64,000 nucleotides of DNA from JANRLF01 sp033762815 (GTDB lineage: Bacteria > Bacteroidota > Bacteroidia > Chitinophagales > CAIOSU01): assembly GCA_033762815.1 (NCBI GenBank), contig JANRLF010000007.1, positions 225,867 through 289,866 on the forward strand, written 5' to 3'. How positions within the stretch are numbered: position 1 is the first letter of the stretch; each line of letters opens with the position of its first letter. The notes under the pieces were generated by a model, which saw nothing but the letters and a program-made list of their open reading frames with translations, had not been told where the DNA came from and ran no database searches. Positions 8,764-17,316 of this stretch are shown here, piece by piece. A program made the position numbers and the translations under genes.

Positions 8764-9288
8764 ATGTCAACAGCCACTGCCCCTTTAGAACAAAAAGTAA
8801 CCATGGAACCCTGGCAACAGCAATTTGTAAACAGGTTGAAAAACCCTTTCTTGTTCCGGATGTTCCTCTTGGCCAAGTTGCCATTGGGCTTCTTTTCGGG
8901 CATGCGGGTTAGGGAAATGGATACCCAGCGCTGTGTAGCTACCGTACCTTATGGCTGGCGTACACGCAACCCATTTAAGAGCACCTACTTCGCAGCCCTT
9001 AGCATGGCCGCCGAGCTATCCACAGGAGCCTTGGCTTTGTTTGCCGTTGAAAAGCGCAAACCCTCTGTAGCAGTTATCATCATTGGCATGGAGGCAGAAT
9101 TTCCGAAACGCGCCGTTAATGTTACCACCTTTACTTGCGAAGAAGGTCAACTGCTGTTCGATGCGGTGGAAAGAACAATCGCTACCGGCAATGCCGAAAC
9201 AGTCACGGTCACCACTATTGGCAAGTCTGAAGATGGTATTGAGGTAGCCCGCTTCAGGTTTACATGGTCGTTCAAACGCCGCAAGTAA
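8764..9288 (+). CDS. DUF4442 hotdog-fold protein (putative thioesterase)
   Basis: 174-residue protein of the DUF4442 family, a hotdog-fold group related to acyl-CoA thioesterases. Recognisable segments are YGWRTRNPFKSTYFAALSMAAELSTGALAL (the helix region of the hotdog) and SVAVIIIGMEAEFPKRAVN. No signal peptide, so cytoplasmic. It ends one base before the stop of the convergent fadD-like gene, so acyl-CoA-related work is plausible but not shown. No catalytic residue can be assigned with confidence. Confidence 0.75.
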   Translation: MSTATAPLEQKVTMEPWQQQFVNRLKNPFLFRMFLLAKLPLGFFSGMRVREMDTQRCVATVPYGWRTRNPFKSTYFAALSMAAELSTGALALFAVEKRKPSVAVIIIGMEAEFPKRAVNVTTFTCEEGQLLFDAVERTIATGNAETVTVTTIGKSEDGIEVARFRFTWSFKRRK

Positions 9289-9289
9289 G

Positions 9290-10984
9290 TTAGGCCGGCT
9301 GGCCTTCTTTCAATAGTCGCCTTAATATTTTGCCAACATTCGACTTCGGAAGTTCCTTCCTAAATTCCACATGCTTGGGGCATTTGTAGGCAGTAATGTT
9401 TTCTTTGCAGAATGCAATTAACTCCTCCTCCGTAAGACTTTCGTCCTTTTTCACAACAAATGCTTTTACCGCTTCCGTAGTCTTTTCGTCAGGCACCCCA
9501 ATTACACCCACTTCCAGTACTTTTGGGTGAAGGGCGATGGCATTTTCTACCTCATTGGGATACACGTTGAAACCTGATACCAATATCATCTCTTTCTTAC
9601 GGTCAACTATCTTCAGGAAACCATCTTCATCCATTACGCCTATATCGCCTGTTTTGAACCATCCATCGTGGAACACGTTGGCAGTTTCTGTGGGCTGTTG
9701 CCAGTATCCCGGCATTACTTGTGGCCCCTTGGCCCATATCTCGCCCCGTTCGCCCAATGGCACTTCATTCCCCTCATCGTCAGCAATCATAATCAAGGTG
9801 GATGGTAGCGGCAAACCGATGTATCCCATCCGATGGTTGCCATCAATGGGATTGGCCACCAAGCCCGGCGAGGTTTCCGATAAACCATAGGCCTCCACTA
9901 GATTGCAACCTGTTACTTCCTTCCATCTAATGGCAGCAGCATCTTGTACCGCCATACCACCACCCAGTGAAAGTTTCAACTTGCTGAAATCTACTTCCTT
10001 GAAGCTAGGTTGGTTCATCAGGCCAACAAACAGTGTGTTCACTCCTGTAAACACGGTCATTTGATGCTTTTTCAATTCCTTCAAAAAGACCGGCATATCG
10101 CGCGGGTTGGTAATCAACACGTTTTTGCCCCCGCATTTGAATATGGCCAAGCAATTGGCCGTCAATGCAAAAATGTGGTAAAGTGGCAGGGCAGTAATTA
10201 TTACTTCCTTGCCTTCTTCAAAATAGTTGCCCACCCATGCAAACAACTGCTCCATATTGGCAATAATATTGCGATGCGTGAGGCTTGCTCCCTTGGACAA
10301 GCCCGTGGTACCGCCCGTATATTGTAAAAATGCCACCTCGGAATTGGCAATGGTAGGCTTTTGATAGTTCAAACTTTTCCCCTTTGCCATGGCCGACTTA
10401 AAGGAAATAGCTCCCGGTAGCGAATAAGCCGGCACCATTTTCTTCACATACTTTACCACCAAGTTGACAATGGTTCCCTTTACGCCACCTAACAAATCGC
10501 CCACGCTAGTAATGATAACGTGTTTGATGGGGGTTTCAGAAAGGATTTCCTGCAACTGAGAGGCAAAATTTTCCAATACAATAATGGCACTTACCCCAGC
10601 ATCGTTGAATTGGTGCTTCATTTCGCGGGGGGTGTATAACGGATTGGTATTCACGACTATTAAACCTGCCCTGATAATACCGAACATAGCCACCGGAAAC
10701 TGCAACAAATTGGGCATCTGTACCGCTACCCTATCTCCTTTTTTCAGTTTAAGTTCTTGCTGTAAATACGCAGCAAAATCCCGTGAAAGTTGGTCAATTT
10801 CCCTGTAAGTCAGTATTTTGCCCATATGCTCAAAGGCGGGCAAGTCAGCATATTTCTTAAAACTCTCTTCCAATAGTTCCAAAATGTTACCATAGCGGTC
10901 AGGGTCAATATCCGCGGCTACATATGAGGGATAATTTTTCAACCAAAATCTGCTAAGTGCGGTAGGGCGAGATACAACTTCCAT
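9290..10984 (-). CDS. fadD: Long-chain fatty-acid--CoA ligase
   Basis: ANL-superfamily acyl-CoA synthetase of 564 residues: activates fatty acids to acyl-AMP and then acyl-CoA. The P-loop YTGGTTGLSKGA is at 222-233. AYGLSETSP and the motif leading into WFKTGDIG form the adenylate pocket. DRKKEMILVSGFNVYPNEVE is the hinge with the typical Asp/Arg/Lys, and the C-terminal catalytic lysine sits in SNVGKILRRLL. These are close to FadD of E. coli and its Bacteroidota orthologues. It is a single gene facing the DUF4442 gene. The ATG at 10984 gives a full-length N-terminus. Confidence 0.9.
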   Translation of the reverse strand: MEVVSRPTALSRFWLKNYPSYVAADIDPDRYGNILELLEESFKKYADLPAFEHMGKILTYREIDQLSRDFAAYLQQELKLKKGDRVAVQMPNLLQFPVAMFGIIRAGLIVVNTNPLYTPREMKHQFNDAGVSAIIVLENFASQLQEILSETPIKHVIITSVGDLLGGVKGTIVNLVVKYVKKMVPAYSLPGAISFKSAMAKGKSLNYQKPTIANSEVAFLQYTGGTTGLSKGASLTHRNIIANMEQLFAWVGNYFEEGKEVIITALPLYHIFALTANCLAIFKCGGKNVLITNPRDMPVFLKELKKHQMTVFTGVNTLFVGLMNQPSFKEVDFSKLKLSLGGGMAVQDAAAIRWKEVTGCNLVEAYGLSETSPGLVANPIDGNHRMGYIGLPLPSTLIMIADDEGNEVPLGERGEIWAKGPQVMPGYWQQPTETANVFHDGWFKTGDIGVMDEDGFLKIVDRKKEMILVSGFNVYPNEVENAIALHPKVLEVGVIGVPDEKTTEAVKAFVVKKDESLTEEELIAFCKENITAYKCPKHVEFRKELPKSNVGKILRRLLKEGQPA

Positions 10985-10993
10985 AAGGTAGGT

Positions 10994-11683
10994 TTATCGG
11001 GTTAGGGCAAATTTGTTCTTTATTCTATCGCCATTCAGGTGCTTCACTGCATCCAATGCTTGGCAACTATTGTCGCCATAATCGACCACTACCTTGCCTA
11101 TTGACTTGGCAATGACCAAGCATTCGGTGTACAACGGCCAACTTCTGCTACCAATAGTAAGCAAGCAATTGTTCATGGCATCTTTAACAAAATTGGGTGC
11201 TTGTTGTAAGTTGCGAATGGCTTCCAAGTGTCCGAAGAAATAGGTATCGTCCAATTCAGGATTGCCCTTCGCCACATAGCTGAGCAATGTATAAGCCGAA
11301 CGTCGCGTCAACTCATTTTCGGCATCTTTCCAGGCTTCTATGAACTCAAGGGCATATGGTGTTTCCACTATCAATTCACAATATTTATCAGCAGTAAGCC
11401 AGTTAAATCCTTTCGCAATTTGCCGCTCTATTTGCTCTTTGGTAATTTTCTTTGGCTCCTCAATAAAAATGGCAATCATTTTTGCATCCCATACATTGCT
11501 ATCCCAAAGCTGCAGGGCCAACTCATGGTCCTTCTTTATCTTTTTCGCTAAGGCCCGCAATTTGGTAACACCTATACCAAAGGTAGTGTTCGTATATTCA
11601 TCTTTTTTTATTTTGTTCCAATGGGCAATGCCCCTTGGGTCGGCATTTTGCTCCAATAATGCCATTACCTCCGCATATCGCAT
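10994..11683 (-). CDS. DNA alkylation repair protein, AlkD-like
   Basis: 229-residue all-helical protein of the AlkD/AlkC-like HEAT-repeat family (DNA alkylation repair enzyme, PF08713 type). Members excise or bind N3/N7-alkylated purines. Segments such as FGIGVTKLRALAKKIKKDHELALQLWDSNVWDAKMIAIF and LTRRSAYTLLSYVAKGN fit the family's repeat pattern. No signal or membrane segment. It is 9 bases upstream of the acyl-CoA ligase start and probably cotranscribed, without an obvious functional link. Some family members are not glycosylases, so the activity is inferred. Confidence 0.78.
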   Translation of the reverse strand: MRYAEVMALLEQNADPRGIAHWNKIKKDEYTNTTFGIGVTKLRALAKKIKKDHELALQLWDSNVWDAKMIAIFIEEPKKITKEQIERQIAKGFNWLTADKYCELIVETPYALEFIEAWKDAENELTRRSAYTLLSYVAKGNPELDDTYFFGHLEAIRNLQQAPNFVKDAMNNCLLTIGSRSWPLYTECLVIAKSIGKVVVDYGDNSCQALDAVKHLNGDRIKNKFALTR

Positions 11684-11734
11684 ATTGATGTTTTTTATTA
11701 AGATAGGAAAAATGCGGGAGAATACCCCCTCCCA

Positions 11735-12352
11735 TTATTCCAAAGCTATATCCGAAAGTGTGTGGTTACCGCTATCCAACGGGAAAGTGGCATATACTTG
11801 ACCAATACCTTTCACGTAGTATCTAGTTGACTTTAATGTGTTTCCGGCATCACGCTGCTCTATGGCCAAAACATTGGTATAGCTGCAATATCGGTTATCA
11901 AGGGTTGTATCAACGGCAACTACTTTCAAACTATCACCCCCATTGTACCAGGTTTTGTTAATCACTGGTTGCTTTGGGATGTACAAATACTCCGTATTTC
12001 CAGAATATTGCACTATGTTGCCTATGGAATCTTCCCCGAGCAAGACTGTGAAATCATCTCCTGACTGTTCTTCCACCACTATATAGTACAGCTTTCCGGC
12101 AAAGGGTACGGTGGCTTCAACATTACGGGTAACATAGTTAAAGCTTCCGTATTGGTCATAGCGCCAGCTATTGCCCACTGCCAAAGGGTACCAGGTGTTA
12201 TCGCCCCCACCGTCGCACACCATTTCATTGAACATGTTGGGGTCTAATTCATTACTAGGTTCGGGGTCTTTTTGACAACCCTGCAAGCCCACTAAAATAA
12301 TGGCCACACTTAGTGCAAAAACAACTTGGAAGACTTTGAAGAAACTGCTCAT
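11735..12352 (-). CDS. Hypothetical lipoprotein
   Basis: About 205 residues from the ATG at 12352, which gives a hydrophobic signal ending in a lipobox, LVGLQGC; an upstream in-frame start would add 25 residues before the signal. The mature part begins with DPEPSNELDPNMF and continues as a beta-rich domain with NTWYPLAVGNSWRYDQYG, a motif common in secreted Bacteroidota proteins of unknown function. It is probably anchored in the outer membrane by Lgt-dependent lipidation. Function unknown. A TACTTTCG element just upstream on the minus strand may be its -7 box. Confidence 0.7.
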   Translation of the reverse strand: MSSFFKVFQVVFALSVAIILVGLQGCQKDPEPSNELDPNMFNEMVCDGGGDNTWYPLAVGNSWRYDQYGSFNYVTRNVEATVPFAGKLYYIVVEEQSGDDFTVLLGEDSIGNIVQYSGNTEYLYIPKQPVINKTWYNGGDSLKVVAVDTTLDNRYCSYTNVLAIEQRDAGNTLKSTRYYVKGIGQVYATFPLDSGNHTLSDIALE

Positions 12353-12516
12353 ATATAACTGGGCGAAAGTAGTGCATTTTACTGAAAATGTAAATTGCAG
12401 CAAAATTATTGCATTCCACTTATGCAAGTTGTGAGAACCTAAGCCTTTAGATAAATTTCTGAAGACTTCTTTTCACAGGTGTACTAGCAGAAAATTGCGG
12501 TGCGTTTAACAAGGAC

Positions 12517-12548
12517 TTTGCCCAATGTGGCAAAAACCTTACCTTTAA
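12517..12548 (+). promoter_or_regulatory. Bacteroidota-type promoter of the paaN-like gene
   Basis: TTTG (12517-12520), a 19-base spacer and TACCTTTA (12541-12548 with its T at 12540) match the -33 TTTG / -7 TAnnTTTG arrangement of Bacteroidota primary sigma factors. Transcription would begin near 12553-12555, about 15 bases before the ATG at 12569. Confidence 0.6.
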
Positions 12549-12568
12549 GCTATACACAAAAGCAAACT

Positions 12569-14224
12569 ATGTCAACGCTAACAGAGAACAATAAAGCGAT
12601 TATTGAAAATGCGGTAAAGGCTATCCAAGCCCGTACTTTCTATGCCCAATATCCGGAACACCCAAAAGCGTATGGTGAAGAGGCCCCTGCTATCGGTCAG
12701 CAACAGTTTCAAAGTATGCTGAATACGGAGTATGGTGGTTTACTGCAAGAGGGGGAAGTATCATGGGCAGGCGAAGAAGTATCGCCTTATACCTTGGAAC
12801 CATTGAATATCCGCTATCCTTTGTTTACCCCTTACCATTTGGTAGATACCGCACGAAAGGCGCTCGCAACTTGGAAAAACGTACCTGTAGAAGAGCGTTC
12901 AGATGTTTTAGTGGAGGCCTTGGAACGTATCAAAGACAAATTTTTTCTAATAGCATATGCCACCATGCATACTACGGGCCAACCATTTATGATGTCGTTC
13001 CAAGCATCAGGCCCGCATTCTAACGATAGGGCTTTGGAAGCCTTGGCACTGGGCTTTCAGGAACTGACCCGCTTCCCTAGCAACGTCACTTGGGAAAAAC
13101 CAATGGGCAAATTCTCGATGGTATTGGAAAAACAGTTCAAACCTGTACCTAAAGGTATCGCATTGGTGATTGGCTGTTCCACATTCCCCGTATGGAACAG
13201 TGTGCCCGGTATCTTCGCCAGTTTGGTTACCGGCAACCCCGTAATAGTGAAGCCTCATCCAAAGTCGGTACTGCCAATTGCCATCGTGGTGGAAGAAATA
13301 CAGAAAACCTTAAACGACCGCGGATATGATGCCAATACCATCCAACTGGCCGTTGATAGCTCCAGCCACCTGATTACCAAGCAACTGGCAGAAAATCCGG
13401 AAGTGAAAATCATCGACTATACCGGCAGCAGCAGCTTTGGTGCCTACGTGGAATCTTTGCCCGGAAAGGCCGTATTTACTGAAAAGGCAGGGGTCAATTC
13501 GGTGATATTGGACAGTAGCAAAGACCTTAAAGATACCCTTGGCAATCTGGCCTTCTCCGTTTCCCTATATTCCGGCCAAATGTGTACCGCACCCCAAAAC
13601 TTCTTTGTACCTGCTACGGGAGTGAAGTCGGGAGAAGAAACCATACCTTATGAAGAGGTAATAGCACAGTTTAGACAAGCGGTGCTTGACTTGACCACCA
13701 ATCCAAAAATGGGTCCTGGTACATTAGGTGCCGTTCAAAGTGATGCCACCTTCGAGCGGGTGGTTGGCAGTTCAAAGCTTGGGAAAGTGATTTTGGAACC
13801 CAGCAAGGCAGAAAATCCTGAATTTGCGGGAGCAAGAACTACCACTCCCACCATCATTGAGGTGGAGGCAAAGGACATGCATGTTTACGAACAGGAATTG
13901 TTTGGCCCCATCGTATTGGTCATCAAAACCCAACATACTGCCGAATCCATCCAGTTGGCGCGCAACCTAGCCGAAAAGCATGGGGCCATTACCTGTGCCG
14001 CATACACTACGGATGAACAAATGGCCGCTGAAATTGAAACTACTATGGAAGAGGTGTTCACACCAGTGACTCTGAACTTATCAGGGCCAATATGGGTAAA
14101 TCAACATGCCGCTTTCTCCGACTTTCACGTTACCGGAGGCAATCCTGCGGGCAATGCCAGCTTTACTAATCCAGATTATATCAATCGCCGGTTCGTGTGG
14201 GTGGGTCATAGAAGGGTTAAATAA
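12569..14224 (+). CDS. paaN: Aldehyde dehydrogenase of the PaaN type (phenylacetate catabolism)
   Basis: About 551 residues. Stand-alone aldehyde dehydrogenase resembling PaaN (PaaN2/PaaZ N-domain family), which oxidises the ring-opened semialdehyde in aerobic phenylacetyl-CoA degradation. Visible motifs are the NAD(P)-binding stretch KGIALVIGCSTFPVWNSVPG and VTGNPVIVKPHPKS, DYTGSSSFG, the catalytic Glu region FTEKAGVNSVI and the active-site cysteine in SGQMCTAPQNFF. The ATG at 12569 follows the promoter; the open frame 23 codons upstream is not needed. No other paa gene is in the window, so the substrate is inferred from family resemblance. Confidence 0.8.
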   Translation: MSTLTENNKAIIENAVKAIQARTFYAQYPEHPKAYGEEAPAIGQQQFQSMLNTEYGGLLQEGEVSWAGEEVSPYTLEPLNIRYPLFTPYHLVDTARKALATWKNVPVEERSDVLVEALERIKDKFFLIAYATMHTTGQPFMMSFQASGPHSNDRALEALALGFQELTRFPSNVTWEKPMGKFSMVLEKQFKPVPKGIALVIGCSTFPVWNSVPGIFASLVTGNPVIVKPHPKSVLPIAIVVEEIQKTLNDRGYDANTIQLAVDSSSHLITKQLAENPEVKIIDYTGSSSFGAYVESLPGKAVFTEKAGVNSVILDSSKDLKDTLGNLAFSVSLYSGQMCTAPQNFFVPATGVKSGEETIPYEEVIAQFRQAVLDLTTNPKMGPGTLGAVQSDATFERVVGSSKLGKVILEPSKAENPEFAGARTTTPTIIEVEAKDMHVYEQELFGPIVLVIKTQHTAESIQLARNLAEKHGAITCAAYTTDEQMAAEIETTMEEVFTPVTLNLSGPIWVNQHAAFSDFHVTGGNPAGNASFTNPDYINRRFVWVGHRRVK

Positions 14225-14331
14225 CAGCCCTTACCAATGGGCCTTTGATAGGCGATTTCATAGGATGCTTAATTGTTATGTAAATAGGCATAACAATTGC
14301 TGCTATATGTTGCAACAAAAAACCTATCGGT

Positions 14332-15024
14332 ATGAACGTCCATTTATTCTTGGCCTTTGCCATTGGGCTGCTGTTTGTAGCCTGTGGAAACAATAAAAGT
14401 GCAGACAATAATTCCCCGGAAAAGGATCAACACATTGCTTTGTCTCCTGTGGCAACCGATACCGGCAAAACGTATGTGCTGGACGAAAAGAACAGTGTGT
14501 TGAACTGGAAAGGCTCAAAAAAGATTGGGAAATCGCATTTTGGAAAGGTGAATATCAAAAATGGGGAATTCCATTTCGGAACAAATGGAGCTTTTTCGGG
14601 GGGTACCATTGTCATCAATATGCAGTCCATCCAAAATGTGGATATAGAAGACCCATCGGAAAGGATGAAACTGGAAGGCCACCTTAAATCAGCCGATTTC
14701 TTCAATACGGAAAAGTATCCTGAGGCTACCTTTAACATCAGCTCCATAAAGGAACAACTCGATTCAGCAAAAGGTACCAACTATTTGGCAACAGGAAGCT
14801 TAACCGTAAAAGGTATTACCAAACCCATCTCATTCCCGCTCGATTTGGAATTACAAGACCAAGGTTTCAATGCAACTGGTACCATTATTTTGAACCGTAC
14901 GGATTGGGACGTGCGCTTTGGCTCGAAAAACTCATTTCCCGACCTAATCGGCAATCAAGTAATCAATGACGAAGTGGAGCTTAGCTTTAGTGTGAAAGCC
15001 GAGCTAGAAGGGTCTATCCATTAA
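14332..15024 (+). CDS. YceI family lipoprotein
   Basis: 230 residues. The signal peptide ends in a lipobox (FVAC, Cys19), followed by a low-complexity N/S/D linker. The YceI domain covers about 45-230: TYVLDEKNSVLNWKGSKKIGKSHFG, SGGTIVINMQSI, HLKSADFFNTEKYPEATF and GNQVINDEVELSF. YceI proteins are lipocalin-like and bind long polyprenoid or amide lipids in the periplasm. Here it would be membrane-anchored. It lies 12 bases from the convergent desaturase gene. Confidence 0.88.
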   Translation: MNVHLFLAFAIGLLFVACGNNKSADNNSPEKDQHIALSPVATDTGKTYVLDEKNSVLNWKGSKKIGKSHFGKVNIKNGEFHFGTNGAFSGGTIVINMQSIQNVDIEDPSERMKLEGHLKSADFFNTEKYPEATFNISSIKEQLDSAKGTNYLATGSLTVKGITKPISFPLDLELQDQGFNATGTIILNRTDWDVRFGSKNSFPDLIGNQVINDEVELSFSVKAELEGSIH

Positions 15025-15036
15025 TATTGGATGTAG

Positions 15037-15771
15037 CTAGACGTTGGCCTTTGCAAGTCTGATAATCCGCAGTTTATCAAACAATAGTATGATGGGATAA
15101 ATAGGATCAAATTCGAACCAACGATAACCGAAATTTGGCCTTCCACCAAATTTATGATGATTGTTGTGCAAGCCTTCACCTAGCATTATCAAATCCACTG
15201 GGAACAGGTTTTTAGACGTATCCTCTGCAGCATGGTTAGTATAACCGTATTTATGGGCAAACCAGTTGATAATAACGCCATGCAACGGCCCCATTACAAT
15301 ATGCAATGGAATCAAAAGATAAAGCCACCAGCTATTTGCAAACAAAACATACAAAACAATATAAACTAGTATCCATACTAAGCGCGTAATACGGCTAGAT
15401 GCAAATTTGTCAAAAGCCTTCCACTCCGGAAGATTTTTGGTAAATGCCTGACCCAGTTGAGCAACACCATGCTCTATATCCAAATAAATTTTTCTAGTCC
15501 GTAGCATCATGCTCATCATGGTTGCATCATACTTAGGTGAATGTGGGTCTTTTTCAGTATCTGCATAGGCATGGTGCATACGGTGCATAGCCCCATATAC
15601 ATAAGGACTTAAATAAGAAGAGCCCTGGGTTATAAACGACCCGATATAGAACACCTTTTCCCAAAACTTAGACATGCTAAACATTCGGTGAGCCGAGTAG
15701 CGATGGTGATAAAACGACTGAAAAAACAGCGACAAGTACCAGTGGGAAACAAAAATGATTAGGATAGCCAT
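15037..15771 (-). CDS. Acyl-CoA/acyl-lipid fatty-acid desaturase
   Basis: Membrane di-iron desaturase of 244 residues, shorter than typical delta-9 enzymes (about 270-330) but with all three histidine boxes: HHRYSAH near the N-terminus, HRMHHAYAD and HNNHHKFGG. Hydrophobic pairs lie at the N-terminus and at about 130-165 (ITRLVWILVYIVLYVLF, WWLYLLIPLHIVMG). It introduces a double bond into membrane acyl chains. The short N-terminus means the first membrane segment is minimal. A GAACTTTG element upstream on the minus strand is a possible -7 box. Confidence 0.85.
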   Translation of the reverse strand: MAILIIFVSHWYLSLFFQSFYHHRYSAHRMFSMSKFWEKVFYIGSFITQGSSYLSPYVYGAMHRMHHAYADTEKDPHSPKYDATMMSMMLRTRKIYLDIEHGVAQLGQAFTKNLPEWKAFDKFASSRITRLVWILVYIVLYVLFANSWWLYLLIPLHIVMGPLHGVIINWFAHKYGYTNHAAEDTSKNLFPVDLIMLGEGLHNNHHKFGGRPNFGYRWFEFDPIYPIILLFDKLRIIRLAKANV

Positions 15772-15939
15772 GATATATTAATGGCAAAGTTCAGTTAATA
15801 ATTTCAAAATGACGCAATATTAACTTAAAGGTTGCATGAAATTACCTTTTCCATCACAATAACTGAAATGGGGTTGCAACCCTGTGGCTACTTTCAGCAT
15901 CAAGCATCAATACTTGACATTTTCTTAACATTGTCGCAT

Positions 15940-15947
15940 TACCTTTG
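15940..15947 (+). promoter_or_regulatory. -7 promoter element TACCTTTG upstream of PhoD
   Basis: TACCTTTG is an exact match to the Bacteroidota -7 consensus TAnnTTTG. It lies 22 bases before the ATG at 15970, which supports that start over the upstream in-frame one at 15832. A TTGAC-like stretch lies about 23 bases further upstream, a poor -33 match. Confidence 0.55.
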
Positions 15948-15969
15948 CAAAACTATCTCCCTCCTTTTT

Positions 15970-17316
15970 ATGAAAAGCCTTGTAAGTATTTTGTTTTTAA
16001 GCCTAAGTATTTCAACACTTGCCAAAAATCCCAAACTATTAGCGGGGCCTATGCAAGGGCATACCACCCATAATAGTACCGCTGTTTGGATTTTGGTACA
16101 ACATACCCAATTAGCAATTGTCACCGTTAAGGATGTGAATACCGGTAGCATACTCACCATTGAGAAGCTGGCTTCGGAAAGCAAGACGATAAACGGCAAA
16201 ACACCCTTCACTTTCCAATTTTATGGTTTACAGCCCGAACACGTCTACAAAGTAAGTATCATTCTCGATAGTCAAGTGGTAAGTGCTGACCGGGTAATCA
16301 AAACTTTCAGTAATGAGCCTGGCCGTAATTGGTCGTTTTCCGTAGGTTCATGTGCCTTTATTCCTCCACATGGCCTACGCTGGATTCAGCCCGGCATTGA
16401 AGAGCGTACCTTTAAGTACATGACAGCCATACCATCTGATTTCATGGTGTGGACGGGCGATTATCTTTACTTTTTGGGCAAAGACCACAAGTCTTACAAG
16501 GGCATGTTCAATAAGTATGTAGAAACCCGAACCCGCAAAAAAATGGAAGCTTTTGTGGAAAGCCGCCCCCAATATGCCATTTGGGACGACCATGAGTTTG
16601 GCCCCAACAATGCCTGCGGCGATTTTTCGGGAAAAAACGATGCTTTGGACGTGTGGACGAAGTTTTGGCCAAGCCCTGCTTATGGCACCGACTCGCTAAA
16701 AGGAATCTTTTATTCCTTCAAGCACCTTGACGGCGAATTTTTCATGACCGATGGCCGTTTTTACCGCACCGAGCCCGATGAAAAAACTCCCCTCATGTTT
16801 GGCGACAAACAGATGAAATGGCTGGAAAACAAGCTGTTGGCTTCTACCGCCACCTTCAAGTTTATAGCCATTGGCAGCCAGGTGCTGAACAAGATGAACA
16901 AAAAGGATTGTTTCCAGCATTTTAAATCGGAAGAGGAAGAACTGTTAAAGTTCATTGCCGACAATAAGATTACCGGCGTCATCTTCCTCACCGGCGATAT
17001 GCACTATTCCGAAATCATTAAGCTGGACAGGCCAGGAGCTTATCCTTTGTATGATTTTACTTGTTCGGGCATTACCAGTTTTCCCTTTAAAGTGACCCGT
17101 TCCGAACAAAAGAACAACCCGCAAAGAGTACCGGGGATGGTGTACGACAGCCAAAACAATGGCCGCATCTCCATTAGTGGCCCTGTGGGCAACCGCCAAT
17201 GTACCATGGAAGTTTTCGACAAGCGTGGCAAGTTGAAGTTTTCTTACAACGTGTCAGAAAAAGACCTGCAATACCCTGGGGCCCCCAGCATGATGCAGCC
17301 AGTGAAGAACAACTAA
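15970..17316 (+). CDS. PhoD-family alkaline phosphatase / phosphodiesterase (first copy)
   Basis: About 448 residues with a Sec signal peptide (MKSLVSILFLSLSISTLA). An N-terminal Fn3-like domain (GPMQGHTTHNSTAVWILV) precedes the metallophosphatase domain of the PhoD family. Likely metal-binding motifs are FMVWTGDYLYF, IWDDHEFGPNN and LTGDMHYSEI, preceded by the SVGSCAF entry strand. PhoD enzymes are periplasmic or extracellular phosphodiesterases/monoesterases using Ca2+ and Fe3+. The stop overlaps the convergent glutamine-synthetase-family gene by four bases. A second, divergent PhoD lies at 33.5 kb. Confidence 0.87.
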   Translation: MKSLVSILFLSLSISTLAKNPKLLAGPMQGHTTHNSTAVWILVQHTQLAIVTVKDVNTGSILTIEKLASESKTINGKTPFTFQFYGLQPEHVYKVSIILDSQVVSADRVIKTFSNEPGRNWSFSVGSCAFIPPHGLRWIQPGIEERTFKYMTAIPSDFMVWTGDYLYFLGKDHKSYKGMFNKYVETRTRKKMEAFVESRPQYAIWDDHEFGPNNACGDFSGKNDALDVWTKFWPSPAYGTDSLKGIFYSFKHLDGEFFMTDGRFYRTEPDEKTPLMFGDKQMKWLENKLLASTATFKFIAIGSQVLNKMNKKDCFQHFKSEEEELLKFIADNKITGVIFLTGDMHYSEIIKLDRPGAYPLYDFTCSGITSFPFKVTRSEQKNNPQRVPGMVYDSQNNGRISISGPVGNRQCTMEVFDKRGKLKFSYNVSEKDLQYPGAPSMMQPVKNN